Source: Clostridiales bacterium
Lineage (GTDB): Bacteria; Bacillota; Clostridia; Lachnospirales; Lachnospiraceae
Reading direction: 5' to 3'
DNA: 48,266 nucleotides
Assembly (NCBI GenBank): GCA_019423795.1
Contig: JAHZAT010000008.1
Coordinates: forward strand, 1 to 48,266
Part shown: piece after piece, positions 44,269 through 48,266 of the stretch
How the letters are laid out: each line of letters opens with the position of its first letter
How positions within the stretch are numbered: position 1 is the stretch's first letter
Program-made: the position numbers and the translations under genes
The notes under the pieces: generated by a model
Database searches by the model: none
What the model saw: only the letters and a program-made list of their open reading frames with translations
What the model was told of the DNA's origin: nothing

Positions 44269-44697
44269 ATGTTGCATTTAGAATTTAACAGTGACTCAGA
44301 AAATGAAGGAATCGCAAGAATTGTGACGGCTGCTTATATCATGAAATTTGATCCGGATATGGAAGAAATGGATGATATCAAGACCGCAGTGTCAGAAGCA
44401 GTGACAAACTGTATTGTACATGCGTATCACGACCCAGATGGAAAGATTAGTATGGATCTTTCCGATCAGAATGGAATCCTGCGAATAGAGATTAAAGATC
44501 AGGGTATCGGAATTCCAGATGTCAAGAAAGCGATGGAACCGATGTTTACAACAAAACCAGAAGAAGAAAGGACTGGAATGGGATTTTCTTTTATGGAAGC
44601 ATTTATGGATCAAGTAGAAGTTATTTCAAAACAAGGAGAAGGAACGACAGTGATCATGACAAAGAAAATAGGAGATCAAGACAAGCTGAATGGATAA
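44269..44697 (+). CDS. spoIIAB: Anti-sigma F factor and kinase SpoIIAB
   Basis: A 142-residue GHKL-type protein kinase that holds sigma-F inactive and phosphorylates SpoIIAA. The N box reads S-E-A-V-T-N-C-I-V-H-A-Y, the G1 box D-Q-G-I-G-I-P, and the G2 region T-G-M-G-F-S-F-M. GGGAGGA precedes the ATG. It overlaps sigF by 8 nt, giving stoichiometric co-translation. Confidence 0.95.
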   Translation: MLHLEFNSDSENEGIARIVTAAYIMKFDPDMEEMDDIKTAVSEAVTNCIVHAYHDPDGKISMDLSDQNGILRIEIKDQGIGIPDVKKAMEPMFTTKPEEERTGMGFSFMEAFMDQVEVISKQGEGTTVIMTKKIGDQDKLNG

Positions 44698-45415
44698 GAC
44701 GAGGGAACTGTTACGGCTTACCAAAGAAGGAAACGAAGCAGCACGAGAGCAGATCATTCTTAATAATGTTGGATTGATCTGGAGTGTTGTGAGACGATTT
44801 ACAAACAGAGGATATGAGTCTGAGGATCTGTTTCAGATCGGAAGTATTGGACTTATGAAAGCCGTGGACAAGTTTGACCTGTCTTATGACGTGAAATTTT
44901 CGACTTATGCAGTACCGATGATCACAGGAGAGATTCGTAGATTCCTAAGAGATGATGGTATGATCAAAGTCAGCAGATCTTTAAAAGAAAATGTATACAA
45001 GATCATGAAAGCAAGAGAAAAGTTTTGCCAACAGTATCAAAGGGAAGCAACGATCGAAGAAATCAGTGAGATCACGAAAATCACAAGAGAAGAGATCGTA
45101 ACATCCTTAGAGGCAAGCAATGAAGTAGAATCCATTCATCAGAGTGCATATCAGAAGGATGGCAGTGAGATTTCTCTGCTGGATAAGTTATCAAAAGGAG
45201 AAAATGAATCTGAGAAAGTGGTAGATCATGTTCTATTAAAAGAAGCTATGAAACATTTGGAGCAGAAAGAACAGCAAATGATCTATTACAGATATTTTGA
45301 AGGAAAAACTCAACAAGAAATTGCGAAGATCTTTCATATTTCACAGGTACAAGTTTCAAGAATAGAAAAAAGGATCTTAAAAAAATTAAGAAGACAAATG
45401 ATTGGAAATATCTGA
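44690..45415 (+). CDS. sigF: Forespore sigma factor F
   Basis: A 241-residue sigma-70 family factor directing early forespore transcription. Region 2 shows N-V-G-L-I-W-S-V-V-R-R-F and Y-E-S-E-D-L-F-Q-I-G-S-I-G-L, then K-F-S-T-Y-A-V-P-M-I-x-G-E-I-R-R. The C-terminal region 4 helix-turn-helix reads T-Q-Q-E-I-A-K-I-F-H-I-S-Q-V-Q-V-S-R-I-E. It completes the spoIIA operon and supports a spore-forming host. No separate strong ribosome site is seen; coupling to spoIIAB is likely. Confidence 0.96.
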   Translation: MDKTRELLRLTKEGNEAAREQIILNNVGLIWSVVRRFTNRGYESEDLFQIGSIGLMKAVDKFDLSYDVKFSTYAVPMITGEIRRFLRDDGMIKVSRSLKENVYKIMKAREKFCQQYQREATIEEISEITKITREEIVTSLEASNEVESIHQSAYQKDGSEISLLDKLSKGENESEKVVDHVLLKEAMKHLEQKEQQMIYYRYFEGKTQQEIAKIFHISQVQVSRIEKRILKKLRRQMIGNI

Positions 45416-45431
45416 AAAACTATGCTAGAAT
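45402..45431 (+). promoter_or_regulatory. Candidate promoter of rho
   Basis: TTGGAA (45402-45407), 18-nt spacer, TAGAAT (45426-45431) with a TGC extended -10. The -35 lies in the last codons of sigF. Confidence 0.55.
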
Positions 45432-45505
45432 AAAGAAAACACAAATCTGGATCGATCGTTAAAGGATAATTCATCCATTTTCCCAGGTAAAAGGAGCAAG
45501 ATAGA

Positions 45506-46873
45506 ATGACATATGAAAAAAAGTCGGTAATTGAATTACGTGAAATTGCCAAAGAAAAAAAAATAAAGGGTATTTCGACCTTAAAGAAAAAAGAACTGAT
45601 CGAAGTATTAGAAAACTATGATCAGGAACAATCAAAACAAAAGGAAGAACCGCAGATACAACGTGAACCAAAACAATCTCATTCAGAGCATCAAGAAAGA
45701 AAACATCACCAGAAAGAATTTCCAAAGAATATAAAAAGTCTGGACAGCGGAGAAAAAGCACATGGGATTCTGGAAGTTATGCCAGACGGGTATGGTTTCA
45801 TCCGATGTGAAAACTATCTTCCAGGGGAGAATGATATCTATGTATCTCCGGCTCAGATTCGCAAATTCAATTTAAAAACAGGAGACATCTTAACAGGAGC
45901 GATCCGTATCAAAACCCAGAGTGAGAAATTCAGTGCCTTATTATTCGTAGAATCTGTCAATGGATATAAGCCAGAAATGGCAGCGAGAAGACAGCATTTT
46001 GAAGATCTGACACCAATCTTCCCTAACGAAAGATTAGGAATGGAAACAGAGAGATCATCCATACCAATGCGAATGGTTGACCTGCTATCACCCGTTGGAA
46101 AAGGGCAGAGAGGAATGATCGTATCGCCTCCAAAGACAGGAAAGACAACACTGTTAAAACAAATGGCACAAAGTATCAGCCAGAATTATAAAGATATCAA
46201 ATTAATCGTATTATTGATCGATGAACGACCAGAAGAGGTCACAGATTTTAAAGAATCTATCGAAGGAAAGAACGTTGAAGTTATTTATTCCACATTTGAT
46301 GAATTACCAGAACACCACAAGAGAGTGTCAGAGATGGTATTAGAACGTGCAAAACGTCTCGTAGAACATAAAGAAGATGTCGTAATTTTATTAGATAGTA
46401 TCACAAGACTTGCAAGAGCTTACAACCTTACAGTACCGCCAAGCGGAAGAACATTAACTGGTGGACTTGATCCAGCCGCTCTCTATATGCCGAAGAAATT
46501 TTTCGGTGCAGCCAGAAATATGAGAGAAGGCGGAAGTCTTACCATCCTTGCCACAGCACTCGTAGAGACAGGAAGCAAGATGGACGACGTGATCTTTGAA
46601 GAATTCAAGGGAACAGGTAATATGGAATTAGTCTTAAACCGTCGTCTGGCAGAAAAAAGAATCTTCCCAGCGGTTGATATTGCCAAATCAGGAACAAGAA
46701 GAGAAGAGCTGTTGCTTACCAAAGATGAAAGAGAAGTTGTCACAGCACTTCACAAAGAATTATCCGGAAACCGTTCGGAAGAATTTATGGAACAGATGTT
46801 AGATTTATTTAAACGAACCCAAAACAACAAAGAATTTGTAGCACTAACCAAACGATCATTATTAAGAAAATAA
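45506..46873 (+). CDS. rho: Transcription termination factor Rho
   Basis: A 455-residue hexameric RNA helicase that ends transcription. The N terminus has a SAP-like Rho-N helix domain (about 4-30), a variable Gln/Lys-rich linker, and the RNA-binding cold-shock-like domain (G-I-L-E-V-M-P-D-G-Y-G-F-I-R). The motor shows Walker A P-P-K-T-G-K-T-T, L-I-D-E-R-P-E-E-V-T, Walker B V-I-L-L-D-S-I-T-R and the G-G-L-D-P-A-A-L Q-loop region. AAGGAG precedes the ATG. Confidence 0.97.
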   Translation: MTYEKKSVIELREIAKEKKIKGISTLKKKELIEVLENYDQEQSKQKEEPQIQREPKQSHSEHQERKHHQKEFPKNIKSLDSGEKAHGILEVMPDGYGFIRCENYLPGENDIYVSPAQIRKFNLKTGDILTGAIRIKTQSEKFSALLFVESVNGYKPEMAARRQHFEDLTPIFPNERLGMETERSSIPMRMVDLLSPVGKGQRGMIVSPPKTGKTTLLKQMAQSISQNYKDIKLIVLLIDERPEEVTDFKESIEGKNVEVIYSTFDELPEHHKRVSEMVLERAKRLVEHKEDVVILLDSITRLARAYNLTVPPSGRTLTGGLDPAALYMPKKFFGAARNMREGGSLTILATALVETGSKMDDVIFEEFKGTGNMELVLNRRLAEKRIFPAVDIAKSGTRREELLLTKDEREVVTALHKELSGNRSEEFMEQMLDLFKRTQNNKEFVALTKRSLLRK

Positions 46874-46882
46874 AAAAAGTAA

Positions 46883-46911
46883 TTGCAATTTCAAATAAAT
46901 TGTGATAGAAT
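46883..46911 (+). promoter_or_regulatory. Promoter of rpmE
   Basis: TTGCAA (46883-46888), 17-nt spacer, TAGAAT (46906-46911), 92 nt upstream of the rpmE start, leaving an unusually structured leader. Confidence 0.7.
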
Positions 46912-46960
46912 AAAAAAGCTGTTTATAAAACAAGAAATGACGAAAGTCAAAGTATGTAAA

Positions 46961-46986
46961 TGTTGGCAAAATCCAACAAATTTTTT
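46961..46986 (+). promoter_or_regulatory. Terminator-like hairpin in the rpmE leader
   Basis: TGTTGG (46961-46966) pairs with CCAACA (46973-46978), then AA and six Ts (46981-46986). It ends 17 nt before the ATG, just upstream of the GAGGTG ribosome site. A TGAC-GAAA-GTCA tetraloop hairpin lies at 46938-46949. Together they could form an attenuator; alternatively this is the terminator of rho. Confidence 0.6.
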
Positions 46987-47003
46987 AGAAGAGGTGAAAG
47001 AAC

Positions 47004-47204
47004 ATGCGTGAAGGAATCCATCCAAAGTATTATCAGGCAAAAGTAGTATGTAACTGTGGTAACGAATTCGTAACAGGATCTACAAAGGAAGATATCCACG
47101 TAGAAATCTGCTCAAAATGTCATTCATTCTACACAGGACAGCAGAAAGCTACTCAGGCTCGTGGACGTATTGATAAGTTCAATCGTAAATATGGTGTTAA
47201 GTAG
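47004..47204 (+). CDS. rpmE: 50S ribosomal protein L31, zinc-binding form
   Basis: A 66-residue ribosomal protein at the subunit interface. Four cysteines (C-N-C near 16-18 and C-S-K-C near 36-39) form the zinc-binding, C-plus type, used when zinc is sufficient. The N terminus M-R-E-G-I-H-P-K-Y and the C-terminal R-I-D-K-F-N-R-K-Y-G are conserved. GAGGTG precedes the ATG. Confidence 0.97.
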   Translation: MREGIHPKYYQAKVVCNCGNEFVTGSTKEDIHVEICSKCHSFYTGQQKATQARGRIDKFNRKYGVK

Positions 47205-47218
47205 AAAAGTAAGAAATC

Positions 47219-47252
47219 AGGTTGAGGTTATCGAAATCTCAACCTTTTTTTT
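47219..47252 (+). terminator. Terminator after rpmE
   Basis: AGGTTGAG (47219-47226) pairs with CTCAACCT (47238-47245), followed by a long T run to 47252. Confidence 0.9.
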
Positions 47253-47292
47253 ATGTAACGAGAAAAATCTCATAGAAATATAGGAGACAACA

Positions 47293-48240
47293 ATGGCGGT
47301 TCGTATAGGCGGGCAGGCAGTGATCGAAGGCGTAATGATGAAGAATATGGATCGTTATGCAGTATCCGTGCGAAAGCCCAATGGCAAGATAGAGACGAAA
47401 GTAGAAGAATGCGTAAGCTTCGCAGAGAAACATCCATTATTTCAATTACCAGTTTTTCGAGGAATGGCAAATTTCCTGGAATCTATGGTAATCGGGATGA
47501 AGACACTGAATTATTCTGCATCTTTTTACGAAGACGAAGAAGAACAAACAGAGAGCAGGACAGAACAGCTCTTAGAAAAGATTCTTGGAGAGAAAGCAGA
47601 GAAGATCATCATGGGAATCGTACTGGTATTTTCACTGGCAATTTCCATCGGATTATTTATGATCCTTCCATACATCGCATCCGAAGCACTCGGAAAGCTG
47701 ATCAGGAATGAATATGTGATTTTATTTATGGAAGGTATTATCCGAATAGCGATATTTCTTGGATACATTGTGTTGATCTCAAGAATGGAAGACATCAAGA
47801 GAGTCTTCATGTATCATGGTGCAGAACATAAAACGATCAACTGTTTAGAAGCAGGTGTTCCTTTAACTCCTGAAAATGTGGATAACTTTTCAAGATTACA
47901 CAAAAGATGTGGAACAAGTTTTATTTTTATCGTTATGATCATCAGTATGGTATTTTTCTTCTTTATCAGAGTGGATACCATCTGGTTACGAATCGTATTA
48001 AGATTATTATTTTTACCATTGGTAGCTGGTGTTTCCTATGAATTTATCCGGCTGGCAGGAAGCAGTGACCACCCGCTTGTTCAGATATTTTCAAAACCAG
48101 GACTGGCACTTCAGAGACTGACAACGAAAGAACCAGATCACTCCATGATCGAAGTTGCGATCGCATCGGTGGAAGGTGTCTTCGATTGGAGAGAATATTT
48201 AGAAAATCTTCATAAAGGGGAACAAAAAGAAGATGAATAG
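47293..48240 (+). CDS. DUF1385 (YqhQ-like) membrane protein
   Basis: A 315-residue protein. The N terminus carries G-G-Q-A-V-I-E-G-V-M-M. Four hydrophobic helices (about 95-120, 135-158, 210-232 and 235-255) surround the Y-H-G-A-E-H-K-T-I-N-C motif near 176, whose His residues suggest metal binding. The family is annotated as putative metal-dependent enzymes; function is unproven. GGAG precedes the ATG. It overlaps the prmC start by 8 nt, and the order rpmE-DUF1385-prmC is common in Clostridia. Confidence 0.9.
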   Translation: MAVRIGGQAVIEGVMMKNMDRYAVSVRKPNGKIETKVEECVSFAEKHPLFQLPVFRGMANFLESMVIGMKTLNYSASFYEDEEEQTESRTEQLLEKILGEKAEKIIMGIVLVFSLAISIGLFMILPYIASEALGKLIRNEYVILFMEGIIRIAIFLGYIVLISRMEDIKRVFMYHGAEHKTINCLEAGVPLTPENVDNFSRLHKRCGTSFIFIVMIISMVFFFFIRVDTIWLRIVLRLLFLPLVAGVSYEFIRLAGSSDHPLVQIFSKPGLALQRLTTKEPDHSMIEVAIASVEGVFDWREYLENLHKGEQKEDE

Positions 48241-48266
48241 AAGAGAATGGGTCCTCTATGGACAGA
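48233..48266 (+). CDS. prmC: Start of peptide-release-factor glutamine methyltransferase (partial)
   Basis: Only the first 11 codons lie in the window (M-N-R-R-E-W-V-L-Y-G-Q). The REW-x-x-Y-G start and the position after rpmE and DUF1385 fit PrmC, which methylates the GGQ glutamine of release factors. The call rests mostly on gene order. Confidence 0.55.
   Translation, partial: MNRREWVLYGQ

Overview
The window comes from a low-GC, spore-forming Gram-positive anaerobe of the class Clostridia, most likely the family Lachnospiraceae. The evidence is a spoIIAA-spoIIAB-sigF operon, the SCIFF peptide with its radical SAM maturase inside a Sec/yajC/tgt/recJ neighbourhood, a fused SecDF, sortase-anchored pilins, and the order rpmE-DUF1385-prmC. 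The genus is not proven; an Anaerostipes-like organism is only a guess. All protein genes but one (a PHP phosphoesterase) lie on the plus strand.

Layout. 1-8640: a surface and signalling block. It holds a large sortase-type wall protein with DUF11-like repeats, a small coiled-coil protein, then a tightly overlapping PP2C phosphatase / Ser-Thr kinase / Ig-like membrane protein operon. 8640-19917: housekeeping genes. These are an S1 protein, aroC, tgt, yajC, the PHP phosphoesterase (minus strand), a TIGR04086-like membrane protein, scfA (SCIFF), scfB, secDF, recJ and a Cof-type HAD phosphatase. 19960-32950: a pilus locus. A secreted C39-like cysteine peptidase comes first, then a backbone pilin (LPMTG, pilin motif, E-boxes), two class C-like sortases, an InlB-repeat protein with no visible wall anchor, and a 2156-residue LPKTG adhesin with an N-terminal thioester-type domain and many Cna-B/SpaA-type modules. 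32950-33507: a tRNA-Val/tRNA-Met pair with its own promoter and terminator, followed by palindromic intergenic sequence.

33508-48266: housekeeping again. ispF, a GNAT/SCP2 acetyltransferase, a beta-CASP metallohydrolase, rluF, ligA, metA (E111, predicted acetyl-CoA user), a second Cof HAD, folC, a TPR membrane protein, spoIIAA-AB-sigF, rho, rpmE, a YqhQ-like protein and the first codons of prmC.

How they fit together: the pilus genes form a nearly complete sortase-assembled fibre set, with a shaft subunit, polymerising sortases and a large adhesin able to make a covalent thioester contact. The kinase/phosphatase pair is translationally linked to an exported Ig-like protein and may sense or regulate the envelope. 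SCIFF and its maturase sit among Sec translocon genes. The most interesting open items are the PP2C-kinase-Ig module with an atypical kinase, the pilus locus with its protease and unanchored InlB-repeat protein, SCIFF-Sec linkage, and the hairpin just upstream of rpmE.
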